Assembly: GCF_001929375.1 (NCBI RefSeq)
Contig: NZ_MSGO01000036.1
Span: 83,364-147,363 of the forward strand
DNA length: 64,000 bases
DNA from: Actinomyces oris
GTDB lineage: Bacteria; Actinomycetota; Actinomycetes; Actinomycetales; Actinomycetaceae
Direction: 5' to 3'
The notes beneath the pieces were generated by a model. The model had not been told where the DNA came from, did no database searches, and saw only the letters and a program-made list of their open reading frames with translations. Positions 50,316 to 58,176 of the stretch are shown here, piece after piece. Numbering within the stretch: position 1 is the first letter of the stretch; every line of letters starts with the position of its first letter. Both the position numbers and the translations under genes were made by a program.

Positions 50316-51044
50316 GTGACCCAGCCCGCCGCACCGGTTCCGTCCGCCACCGTCCTGCTCGTCGACGACGAGGCCCCCATCCGCCGCTCACTGGGACCTT
50401 ACCTGGAGCGCGGCGGGTACCGGGTCCTGCTCGCCTCGGACGGGGTGGAGGCCCTGGACACCCTGGCCTCCTACCAGGTGGACATCATCGTCTCCGACGT
50501 CCTCATGCCCAGGATGGACGGGCGTGAGCTGGTGCGGCGGGTCAGGGCCGATGGGGCCTGGACCCCCATCATCCTGCTCACCCAGGTGGACGCCTCCTAT
50601 GAGCGGGTCTCGGCCCTTGATGACGGCGCCGACGACTACCTGTCCAAGCCCTTCGACCCCGCCGAGCTCGCCTCCCGGATCCGCGCGGTGCTGCGCCGCA
50701 CCCGCGGCGTTGCCCAGCCGCTGACCTCCGCCGCCCGGCTCGTGGCCGGGGAGCTGCTCCTGGAGCGGACCTCGCGGCGGGTGACCCTGTCGGGGCGCGA
50801 GGTGACGCTCACCCCGAAGGCCACGATGCTCCTGGACTACCTCATGAGCCATCCCGGAGAGCTCCACACCCGCGATGCCCTGCTGGCCTCCCTGTGGGGC
50901 ATCGACTTCGCCACCTCCACACGCGCCGTCGACCACCGCATCCGCGAGATCCGCCAGGCCCTGGGCGACGACGCCGCCCACCCCACCTACATCGAGACGG
51001 TCCCCTCCGTCGGCTACCGCTTCCGGGCCGAGGTCCGGGCATGA
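50316..51044 (+). CDS. OmpR-family response regulator
   Basis: 242 residues: receiver with LLVDDEAPIRRSL, phosphoacceptor Asp61 (IIVSDVLMPRMDG), Lys111 (DDYLSKPFD); trans_reg_C output with LTPKATMLLDYLMSHPGELHTRDALL and TSTRAVDHRIREIRQALG. The stop overlaps the kinase start (ATGA). The recurrent TGTCGCAG palindromes beside it are its likely targets. Confidence 0.94.
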   Translation: MTQPAAPVPSATVLLVDDEAPIRRSLGPYLERGGYRVLLASDGVEALDTLASYQVDIIVSDVLMPRMDGRELVRRVRADGAWTPIILLTQVDASYERVSALDDGADDYLSKPFDPAELASRIRAVLRRTRGVAQPLTSAARLVAGELLLERTSRRVTLSGREVTLTPKATMLLDYLMSHPGELHTRDALLASLWGIDFATSTRAVDHRIREIRQALGDDAAHPTYIETVPSVGYRFRAEVRA

Positions 51045-52300
51045 GCCTGCCGCCGATGCCGCCGCAGCTGCCGCCCTCGGTCCCGCCGCGCGCGGCGCCC
51101 GCGCAGGACGGCCGCATCAGCTTCCTGGGGCCGGCGGTGGACACGGGTGGTCCGCGCACCGTGCCGGTCACCCGGCCCGGGGCGCAGGCGGAGCAGTCCG
51201 TACAGCCGCCGAGCCACCCACTGGCGGGCCACCCGGGGAGCCGGCCGCAGCAGGTGGCCGCCCCTCAGCAACCGGTGGCCGAGCCCCGGCCTGTCGAGCC
51301 CTCGGCCGGGGTCGTCGCTGAAGCTGTCGCCGAAGCCGCCCCGACACATCCGGAACCCGCGACGGAGGGGCCCCGGCGGGCCACCTGGATCGGATGGGTG
51401 CTGGCGGTGGTGCTCGTTGCTGTTGCGGCGGCGGTCTCCTACGCGGCCTTCGGACTGGCCCCGGTGGTCATCTCGACGGCGGTGCCGCTGGTGGTGGCGG
51501 AGGCCGGGCTCGTTCTGCTGCTGCTCGCTCTGGCCGCGACGGTGATCCGCCGCAGGCTGCGGCTGGCGGAGCAGCAGGGGCGAGGCCAGGCCCAGGAGGA
51601 GGCCTGGTCCCGTCACCAGCAGTTCCTGCGCCGGCTGGACCACGAGCTGAAGAACCCGCTGACGGCGGTGCGGGCCGCCGTCGCCGACCTGCCGCAGGCC
51701 CCGCCCCACGAGCTGCAGGCCCGGGTCGACGTCGTCGACGCCCAGGCCCGCCGGATGGGGCGCTTGGTGACGGACCTGCGCAAGCTGGCCGACCTGGAGA
51801 CGGCCGCGCTCTCACTGGAGGACGTCGATATCGCCGAGACCGTCCACGACGCCGCCCAGGCGGTCGGTGAGGAGGGGGCGGCGCGTGGCGGCGGGCCCAA
51901 GATCCGCCTGGATCTGCCCCAGGTGCCGTGGCCGCTGTCGCATGTGCGCGGCGACGGCGACCTGCTGTACTCGGCCGTCTACAACGTCATCTCCAACGCC
52001 TCGAAGTACACCCAGCCCGGCGGGACCGTGGAGGTGCGCGGTCGGGAGGAGTCCGGCACCGTCACCATCGAGGTGGCCGACACCGGGATCGGGGTGCCGC
52101 AGGCCGACCTGCCGGCCGTGTGGAGCGAGCTGGCCCGGGCCGGCAACGCCCGGGGCCTGCCGGGCTCGGGGCTGGGGCTGGCGCTGGTGTCCACGATCGT
52201 GCGCCGCCACGGCGGCAGCGTACGCATGGCCTCCCGCGAGGGCGTGGGCACCCGGGTCTGGCTGAGCCTGCCCGTCGCGGGCCCGCCGGATATGTCGTGA
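51041..52300 (+). CDS. Sensor histidine kinase without extracytoplasmic sensor domain
   Basis: 419 residues. An N-terminal Pro-rich cytoplasmic stretch of about 110 residues, two adjacent helices (about 114-138 and 141-170) joined by a very short loop, then HisKA with His201 (RRLDHELKNPLTAV) and HATPase_c (NVISNASKYTQPGG, DTGIGVP, GSGLGLALV). This resembles intramembrane-sensing kinases, which often rely on a partner protein, here possibly the flanking lipoproteins. Confidence 0.93.
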   Translation: MSLPPMPPQLPPSVPPRAAPAQDGRISFLGPAVDTGGPRTVPVTRPGAQAEQSVQPPSHPLAGHPGSRPQQVAAPQQPVAEPRPVEPSAGVVAEAVAEAAPTHPEPATEGPRRATWIGWVLAVVLVAVAAAVSYAAFGLAPVVISTAVPLVVAEAGLVLLLLALAATVIRRRLRLAEQQGRGQAQEEAWSRHQQFLRRLDHELKNPLTAVRAAVADLPQAPPHELQARVDVVDAQARRMGRLVTDLRKLADLETAALSLEDVDIAETVHDAAQAVGEEGAARGGGPKIRLDLPQVPWPLSHVRGDGDLLYSAVYNVISNASKYTQPGGTVEVRGREESGTVTIEVADTGIGVPQADLPAVWSELARAGNARGLPGSGLGLALVSTIVRRHGGSVRMASREGVGTRVWLSLPVAGPPDMS

Positions 52301-52355
52301 TCGCATGACGGACCGGCGGCTGGGGCTGAAGAACCCGCCCTCACCCCGCCCTCAC

Positions 52356-52413
52356 CCCTGTCGCAGTCCTGCGACAGGGCAGGAATCAGGCGGCGACAGC
52401 GACTCAGTAACGT
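52356..52413 (+). promoter_or_regulatory. Operator and -10 of OmpA-type lipoprotein gene
   Basis: A palindrome with perfect 11-bp arms CCCTGTCGCAG (52356-52366) and complement (52369-52379) shares its core with the operator at 49592. A further GCGACA (52393) is 22 bp from the one at 52371. TAACGT (52408-52413) ends 7 nt before the ATG at 52421, a leaderless-type start. Confidence 0.6.
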
Positions 52414-52420
52414 TCTGGAC

Positions 52421-53506
52421 ATGACGAAAACACTCATCTCCCTGCCCTCCCTCGCCCTCATCACCGCCCTCGCGCTGAGCGGCTGCTCCCTGACCGTCGG
52501 AGGAGGTTCGTCGTCGCCGGCTCAGGGGCAGGAGACCGGGGTCGGTGCGGACTCCAGCAGCTCCGCGGGAAGCACTCAGGCCCCTGCCTCCGCCCAGGCG
52601 ACGGGAGCCTCCGGCTCCACGGGGCAGGCCGTCGCCGGCTACGAGCCCGGCCAGATTCCCCCGATCCCCATGATCGCGCTGCCCGACCTCAGCCTGCTCA
52701 CCCAGTCCACGGGCGCCTTCACCCCGGACCTGACACGCTCCATCACCTCCCAGCCCGGTATCACCGTCAGGCCCGCCCGCTGCGACGCGAACGGCTCGCT
52801 CGTCTCCGGCTCCACGGTCCTGGGCGGAGACGGCTCCATGACCACGAGCTCAGGAGCCACCGCAGTCACCAATAACGGTGACGGCTCAGGGACGTTCAAC
52901 GACGGCAGGGTCTCCATCACCAACAATGGTGACGGCTCGGGCACCTACTCCGACGGCAGGGTCTCCATCACCATCAACGGTGACGGCTCGGGCACCTACA
53001 GTGATGACCACCTCTCGGTCACCGTCAACGGCGACGGCAGCGCCATCGTCAACGGCTCCACGATCTCGGCCAAGCCGGTCCCCAAGGCGGGCAAGGTCGG
53101 CACCTTCCCCTCCATCGACGCCGCCAAGCCCGTGCAGTCCTGCGGCACCGTCATCACCCTGGAGGAGGGCGTCCTGTTCGACTTCGGCTCATCCGACCTG
53201 CGCGGCGAGGCCTCGACCACCTTGAGCAGCCTGGCCACCGTCCTCAAGGACTCCAAGGCCCCCAAGGTGCAGGTGCAGGGCCACACCGACTCCGTCTCCG
53301 ACGACGCCTTCAACCAGAAGCTCTCCGAGCAGCGGGCGCAGGCCGTCTCAAACGCCCTGAAGTCCGACGGCGTGTCCGCCGACCTGGAGGCCGTCGGCTA
53401 CGGCGAGACCAAGCCGGTGGCCCCCAACGAGAACCCCGACGGCTCCGACAACCCCGGCGGTCGCCGCCTCAACCGCCGCGTCGAGGTCTTCGTCCCGACT
53501 TTCTGA
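52421..53506 (+). CDS. OmpA-like lipoprotein with tandem repeats
   Basis: 361 residues. Lipobox LSGC (Cys about 22), Ser/Ala-rich linker, a middle region with three 17-residue repeats NNGDGSGTxxDGRVSIT (DNA 52868-53020), and a C-terminal OmpA domain: LFDFGSSDLRGEAS, VQVQGHTDSVSDDAFNQKLSEQRA, VGYGETKPV, NRRVEV. OmpA domains bind peptidoglycan, so it would tie membrane to wall. The preceding operator suggests control by the adjacent two-component system. Confidence 0.92.
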   Translation: MTKTLISLPSLALITALALSGCSLTVGGGSSSPAQGQETGVGADSSSSAGSTQAPASAQATGASGSTGQAVAGYEPGQIPPIPMIALPDLSLLTQSTGAFTPDLTRSITSQPGITVRPARCDANGSLVSGSTVLGGDGSMTTSSGATAVTNNGDGSGTFNDGRVSITNNGDGSGTYSDGRVSITINGDGSGTYSDDHLSVTVNGDGSAIVNGSTISAKPVPKAGKVGTFPSIDAAKPVQSCGTVITLEEGVLFDFGSSDLRGEASTTLSSLATVLKDSKAPKVQVQGHTDSVSDDAFNQKLSEQRAQAVSNALKSDGVSADLEAVGYGETKPVAPNENPDGSDNPGGRRLNRRVEVFVPTF

Positions 53507-53525
53507 GGTCTCACATCGCGGCCGC

Positions 53526-53531
53526 TACGCT
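53526..53531 (+). promoter_or_regulatory. -10 box of tmk (leaderless-type)
   Basis: TACGCT ends 6 nt before the GTG at 53538. Confidence 0.45.
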
Positions 53532-53537
53532 GGGGAC

Positions 53538-54311
53538 GTGACTCAGCCGCCCCCCGCCACGGCCCACCCCGGTCTGTTCATCTCCTTCGAGGGAGGTGAC
53601 GGCGTCGGCAAGACGACGCAGATCCGCATTCTCGCCGACCTCCTGACCGCAGCGGACGTGGACCACATCCTCACCCGCGAGCCGGGCGGCACGGAGCTCG
53701 GCGTCGAGATCCGCCGCCTCCTCCTGCACGGCGGGCACGTCGCCCCGCGCGCCGAGGCCCTCCTGTACGCCGCCGACCGCGCCCACCACATCGCCACCCG
53801 CGTGCGGCCCGCCCTCGAGCGCGGCGCCGTCGTCCTGGCCGACCGCTACCTCGACTCCTCGGTCGCCTACCAGGGCGCGGCCCGCTCTCTCGGCCCCCAG
53901 GAGGTCCGCGACCTGTCCCTGTGGGCCACCGAGGGACTCCTGCCGGACCTGACCATCCTGCTCGACGGCGACCCCGACCTGGCCGAGCGGCGCACCACCG
54001 GCCGCGGCGCCAAGGACCGTCTCGAGCAGGAGGGGGACGTCTTCCGCGCCGCCCTGCGCGAGCAGTTCCTCACCCTGGCCCAGGCCGAGCCCGAGCGCTT
54101 CGTCGTCGTCGACGCCGACCGGCCCGTCGACCAGGTGGCCGACGACGTCATCGAGGCCGTTGTCGCCGCCGTGCGCCGCCACGGCGTGCACCTCGCCCAC
54201 GGCGGGGCCCACCAGGGCGTGCTCCTGGGCCTGGAGGCCTTCGTGGAGGCCTTCGTGGAGGCCGCCGTCCGCCGTAGCGCCGCAGGGCCGGGCGAGGAGG
54301 TGCGCTCATGA
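53538..54311 (+). CDS. tmk: Thymidylate kinase
   Basis: 257 residues; phosphorylates dTMP to dTDP. P-loop FEGGDGVGKTTQ, DR-type motif VVLADRYLDSSVAYQG, and the LID region RTTGRGAKDRLEQEG. The C-terminal about 45 residues are a family-unusual extension ending in acidic helix repeats (EAFVEAFVEAAV). The 4-base overlap with holB is the common actinobacterial pairing. Confidence 0.95.
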   Translation: MTQPPPATAHPGLFISFEGGDGVGKTTQIRILADLLTAADVDHILTREPGGTELGVEIRRLLLHGGHVAPRAEALLYAADRAHHIATRVRPALERGAVVLADRYLDSSVAYQGAARSLGPQEVRDLSLWATEGLLPDLTILLDGDPDLAERRTTGRGAKDRLEQEGDVFRAALREQFLTLAQAEPERFVVVDADRPVDQVADDVIEAVVAAVRRHGVHLAHGGAHQGVLLGLEAFVEAFVEAAVRRSAAGPGEEVRS

Positions 54312-55561
54312 GCGTGTGGGAGGACGTCGTCGGCCAGGAGAGCGCCGTGGCCGCCTTCACCGCCGCGGCCCGGGCCGCCCGCCAGGCCGCCCAGCAGCGC
54401 GAGGCGCAGGCCGCCGCCGGTCTGGCCCCCGAGGAGGCGCGAGACGGGGTCGCGCGCCCGGGGGCGGCCTCACCGGCCGGGCTCGCCATGACCCACGCCT
54501 GGCTGGTGACCGGCCCACCCGGGTCGGGCCGCTCGAATGCCGCCCGCGCCTTCGCCGCCGCCCTGCAGTGCACCGGCCCCGTGCCCGGCTGCGGGCAGTG
54601 CAAGCCCTGCCGTGACGTCATGGCCGGCTCCCACCCCGACGTCGTGCGCCTGGCCACCGAGAAGCTCATCATCACCATGGAGGAGGTCAAGACCCTCATC
54701 GGTGAGGCACAGCGCCGCCCCTGGACCGGACGCTGGCGCGTCATCCTCGTCGAGGACGCCGACCGCATGGCCGAGCGCACCACCAACGTCCTGCTCAAGT
54801 CCATCGAGGAGCCCCCGCCCCAGACCGTCTGGCTGCTGTGCACCCCCAGCGCCGACGACGTCCTGCCTACCATCCGCTCCCGCTGCCGCCTGGTGACGCT
54901 GCGGATCCCGCCGGCAGACGCCGTCGCCGAGCTCCTCGTGCGCCGTGACGGCGCCGACCCCGAGCTGGCCGCCCGGGCCGCCCGGGCCAGCCAGTCACAC
55001 ATCGGGCTCGCCCGCCACCTGGCCACCGACGCCGGCGCCTGGGACCGGCGCCGTCGCCTCCTGCTCGCCCCGGTCTCCCTGCGCAGCGTCGGTGACGCCG
55101 TCCTGGCCGCCGCCTCCCTGGTGGAGGCCGCCGAGTCCGAGGCCAAGGAGGCCACCGCCGAGCGCGACGCCCGCGAGAAGGCCGAGCTCACCCGCGCCCT
55201 CGGCCTGGAGAGCGACGGGAAGATCCCAGCGGCCCTGCGCGCCCAGATCCGCCAGCTCGAGGAGGACCAGAAGCGCCGCGCCAAGCGCGCCCGCACCGAC
55301 GTGCTGGACCGGGCCATGATCGACCTGCTGTCCTTCTACCGCGACGTCCTGACCACCCAGATGGGCAGTGACGTCGAGCGCGTCAACCTCGACCTGTCCG
55401 AGGCCGTCGACCAGGCCGCCCGCACGACGAGCCCCGAGCAGTCCCTGGCCCGCATCGCCGCCATTGAGGAGTGCCGCAGCCGCCTGCGCTCCAACGCCGC
55501 CCCCCTGCTGGCCGTCGAGGCCCTCATGGTGCAGCTGCGGCCCCAGGCCGAAGGAAGGTGA
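54308..55561 (+). CDS. holB: DNA polymerase III delta-prime subunit
   Basis: 417 residues; clamp-loader component. AAA+ domain with P-loop variant VTGPPGSGRSNAARAF, a zinc-binding Cys set (CTGPVPGCGQCKPC), VEDADRMAERTTNVLLKSIEEPP, and SRC (TIRSRCRLV) in place of an arginine finger region. The delta-prime P-loop is usually non-catalytic; the Lys is replaced by Arg here. A charged coiled stretch (about 280-335) separates the C-terminal collar domain. Confidence 0.93.
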   Translation: MSVWEDVVGQESAVAAFTAAARAARQAAQQREAQAAAGLAPEEARDGVARPGAASPAGLAMTHAWLVTGPPGSGRSNAARAFAAALQCTGPVPGCGQCKPCRDVMAGSHPDVVRLATEKLIITMEEVKTLIGEAQRRPWTGRWRVILVEDADRMAERTTNVLLKSIEEPPPQTVWLLCTPSADDVLPTIRSRCRLVTLRIPPADAVAELLVRRDGADPELAARAARASQSHIGLARHLATDAGAWDRRRRLLLAPVSLRSVGDAVLAAASLVEAAESEAKEATAERDAREKAELTRALGLESDGKIPAALRAQIRQLEEDQKRRAKRARTDVLDRAMIDLLSFYRDVLTTQMGSDVERVNLDLSEAVDQAARTTSPEQSLARIAAIEECRSRLRSNAAPLLAVEALMVQLRPQAEGR

Positions 55562-55680
55562 GCGCCCAGCCCCGCCCGACCCACGGCGGGGCATGAAACC
55601 GACGTCGTAGGGCCCGGGCCACTGCCGGCGCAACCCCCCAAAACCAGGACGGCCGCGGCCAGGTGTGCAAGAGTCGTGAC

Positions 55681-56265
55681 ATGACCGTGACACAGTCCGG
55701 GGTCGAGGGCGGCGGCCACGCCGCTCGGTTCGAGCCGATCATCCGCAGATCGAGCCCGCAGGAGCGGGTCGTCGCCTGGGGACTCATCGCCGTCGGCCTC
55801 CTGGGGCTGGCCATCGGGCTGGCGATCATGACCTACGGGCAGTACCGGGGGATGCTCGCCTGTTTCGTCGTGGCGGCGCTGTGCCTCCTCATGGGCTACC
55901 CGACCCTGTGGCCGCGGACCGTCTTCGACCAAAGCGGCATCCACAGCAGGACGCTGCTGCGCTCCTACGACCTCGCCTGGCCCGGTTCCCGGGACGACTT
56001 CGACATCGCCCAGGAGCCCCGCCCCGCCCGCCGCATCGGCGGCGCGGGTCCGAGCGTGCAGGCGACAGTGCGCAGCGGGGCGGGCACGGTGGTGCTGGGA
56101 GGAATGACCGCTTGGGCTCTCACCGAGCCCAGGGCTCGTTTCCTCATGGAGGACGAGCTCGATCGGCTCTGGGCCTGGGCCGCCTCCTGGGGGCTGGTAC
56201 CCGCCGAGGACCCGGAGGGCAAGAGGACTCGCAGTGGGGAGGGAAACGGCCCATCTCATCCCTGA
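55681..56265 (+). CDS. Small membrane protein with PH-like C-terminus
   Basis: About 194 residues: two helices (about 30-72), then a beta-rich domain RTVFDQSGIHSRTLLRSYDLAWPGSRDDF and a final amphipathic helix (DELDRLWAWAASWGL), similar to PH-domain membrane proteins of actinobacteria. The start is uncertain: ATG 55681 or an in-frame GTG at 55663; neither has a clear ribosome site. Function unknown. Confidence 0.7.
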   Translation: MTVTQSGVEGGGHAARFEPIIRRSSPQERVVAWGLIAVGLLGLAIGLAIMTYGQYRGMLACFVVAALCLLMGYPTLWPRTVFDQSGIHSRTLLRSYDLAWPGSRDDFDIAQEPRPARRIGGAGPSVQATVRSGAGTVVLGGMTAWALTEPRARFLMEDELDRLWAWAASWGLVPAEDPEGKRTRSGEGNGPSHP

Positions 56266-56294
56266 GAGGGATCCTGCACCGGCTGGTCGGTTCA

Positions 56295-56300
56295 TATGAT
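56295..56300 (+). promoter_or_regulatory. -10 box of leaderless TAP-like gene 1
   Basis: TATGAT ends exactly 7 nt before the ATG at 56308, which favours that start over ATGs at 56296 and 56299 inside the box. Confidence 0.55.
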
Positions 56301-56307
56301 GCTGCTC

Positions 56308-57993
56308 ATGGAAACGAGAACGAAGCATCCTCCCAAGAATCGGCCTTATCGGTCCTCGCCCGCGGTCGTGGACGAGGCGAGAGGCTCCGGTGGCCTTCGA
56401 CGTCGTCGGGTGTCTGCTGGGGTGCTGGCGGCTGTGGCGGGTGTGTGCCTGGGGGTGGGGGCCGGTGTGGTTCCTGCTGCTGCGGTGCCCGCTGCGGGGC
56501 CGGCTCCGGCTGCGTCTTCCAAGGCGGCGGTGCCCAAGGGGCTGGAGTCCTTCTACGGTCAGAAGGTCGAGTGGTACGACTGTGTGGCCACCGGTGGGGT
56601 GGAGAGGTCTGCTGACAGGACCGGTTTTCAGTGCGCCAAGGTCAAGGTGCCGTTGGACTACTCCCAGCCCGATGGCCAGACCATTGAGATCGCGATGAAG
56701 AAGCACCTGGCCACCGGCTCGGTGCGCCAGGGCACCCTCTTCGTCAACCCCGGCGGCCCCGGCGGATCCGGGGTGGATACCGTCAGCACGATGGCGACGA
56801 CGACCTTCGCCGGCGTGCAGAGCTCCTACGACATCATCGGCTTCGACCCCCGCGGCGTCGGTGCCTCCACCGCCATCACCTGCACCTCCGACACCGAGGT
56901 GACGGCAATGGCGGAGGCCGCCCCGGTCAATGCCGCAGCCGGCGCCACGACATTCGAGCAGCGGGCCGCCGCCATCTCCGCGCAGTTCAAGAAGCTGGAG
57001 GCCAACTGCGCGGCGAACACCGAGCCGGCCGAGCTGCTCGACCATGTGGACACCGTCTCGGTGGCCCGGGATCTCGATGTCCTGCGAGCGCTGTCCGGGG
57101 ACCAGAAGCTCAACTACCTGGGCTTCTCCTACGGCACCTACCTGGGTGCCCACTACGCCGAGCTCTTCCCGGCCAACACCGGCCGCATGGTCCTCGACGG
57201 CGCCCTGGACCCCAGCCTGACCTACAACGAGCGCAGGCAGGGGCAGGCGCAGGGCTTCGAGCGGGCGCTGCGCAACTACGTCGCCTGGTGCCAGTCAGGA
57301 CAGGACTGTCCCCTCACCGGTGACACCGACGCCGGCGTCAAGCAGATCGGAGACCTCTTCACCTCGGCCAACCAGTCGCCCGTGCCCTCCTCGGGCCCGA
57401 ACCGCCCGGTGACGGGCGAGGACATGAAGCAGGTGATCGCGCTTCTGCTCTATTCTCCGGAGACTTCCTGGGAGACTGGCAATGAGGCCCTGGCGCAGGT
57501 CATCAACGAGCACGACGCCTCGATCTTCAGGACGATACTGACCCGGCTCGACGCGCAGCCCGCGGTCAGCACCGGTGCGATGATCGGCACCAACTGCCTG
57601 GACTACCGGGTCGAGGGCGATATGGCCACCTGGGCGGCGCAGAGCAAGGAGCTGGAGAGGATCGCCCCCCGCTTCGCCACCATCGCGGAGGCCGGCGACC
57701 TCGGCTGCCAGGCCTGGGGGCACAACGGGACCCGGCCGCCCAAGGCGCTCCACGCCAAGGGGACCGCGCCGATCCTCGTGATCGGGACGACCGGCGACCC
57801 GGCCACTCCGCACGAGTGGGCCGTGGCTCTGGCCGATCAGCTGGACTCCGGCCGGCTCCTCACCTGGGAGGGCAATGGCCACCTGGCCTATGCCAACCCC
57901 GCGCACGGTCCCTGCGTCACCAAGGCGGTCGACACCTACCTGCTCACCGGCACCATGCCCAAGAAGGGGCTGACGTGCCACGGCACGGAGTGA
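56308..57993 (+). CDS. Exported TAP-like serine peptidase (1)
   Basis: 561 residues, family of tripeptidyl aminopeptidase/SlpD-like secreted alpha/beta hydrolases. Signal sequence RRRRVSAGVLAAVAGVCLGVGAG, NPGGPGGSGVD oxyanion region, FDPRGVGAS, nucleophile Ser274 in LGFSYGTYLGAHYAELFP, a cap domain, TAP-like C-terminus with GTTGDPATP (Asp) and GNGHLAY (His). It probably trims peptides outside the cell. A 363-bp block (56401-56763) is nearly identical to gene 2. Confidence 0.93.
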   Translation: METRTKHPPKNRPYRSSPAVVDEARGSGGLRRRRVSAGVLAAVAGVCLGVGAGVVPAAAVPAAGPAPAASSKAAVPKGLESFYGQKVEWYDCVATGGVERSADRTGFQCAKVKVPLDYSQPDGQTIEIAMKKHLATGSVRQGTLFVNPGGPGGSGVDTVSTMATTTFAGVQSSYDIIGFDPRGVGASTAITCTSDTEVTAMAEAAPVNAAAGATTFEQRAAAISAQFKKLEANCAANTEPAELLDHVDTVSVARDLDVLRALSGDQKLNYLGFSYGTYLGAHYAELFPANTGRMVLDGALDPSLTYNERRQGQAQGFERALRNYVAWCQSGQDCPLTGDTDAGVKQIGDLFTSANQSPVPSSGPNRPVTGEDMKQVIALLLYSPETSWETGNEALAQVINEHDASIFRTILTRLDAQPAVSTGAMIGTNCLDYRVEGDMATWAAQSKELERIAPRFATIAEAGDLGCQAWGHNGTRPPKALHAKGTAPILVIGTTGDPATPHEWAVALADQLDSGRLLTWEGNGHLAYANPAHGPCVTKAVDTYLLTGTMPKKGLTCHGTE

Positions 57994-58066
57994 GCCCTCA
58001 AGGAACCGCCACGCTCCTGCCGACTCTCCACTGAGGATCGTCAGGGAGCGATGCGGGTTACTCATC

Positions 58067-58107
58067 ACCGTGGTTGGGGCGCTGGAGACAAGCGCCCCAA
58101 CCACGGT
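58067..58107 (+). terminator. Intrinsic terminator between TAP-like genes 1 and 2
   Basis: Perfect 17-bp arms (58067-58083, 58091-58107), 7-nt loop, followed by TCTTCTTC. Confidence 0.85.
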
Positions 58108-58163
58108 TCTTCTTCACTCTCAGATGCCTGCCCATGACGCACACACGTTCCGTTTACTGTTTG

Positions 58164-58169
58164 TAATAT
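58164..58169 (+). promoter_or_regulatory. -10 box of leaderless TAP-like gene 2
   Basis: TAATAT in an AT-rich patch ends exactly 7 nt before the ATG at 58177. Confidence 0.6.
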
Positions 58170-58176
58170 AACGTTT

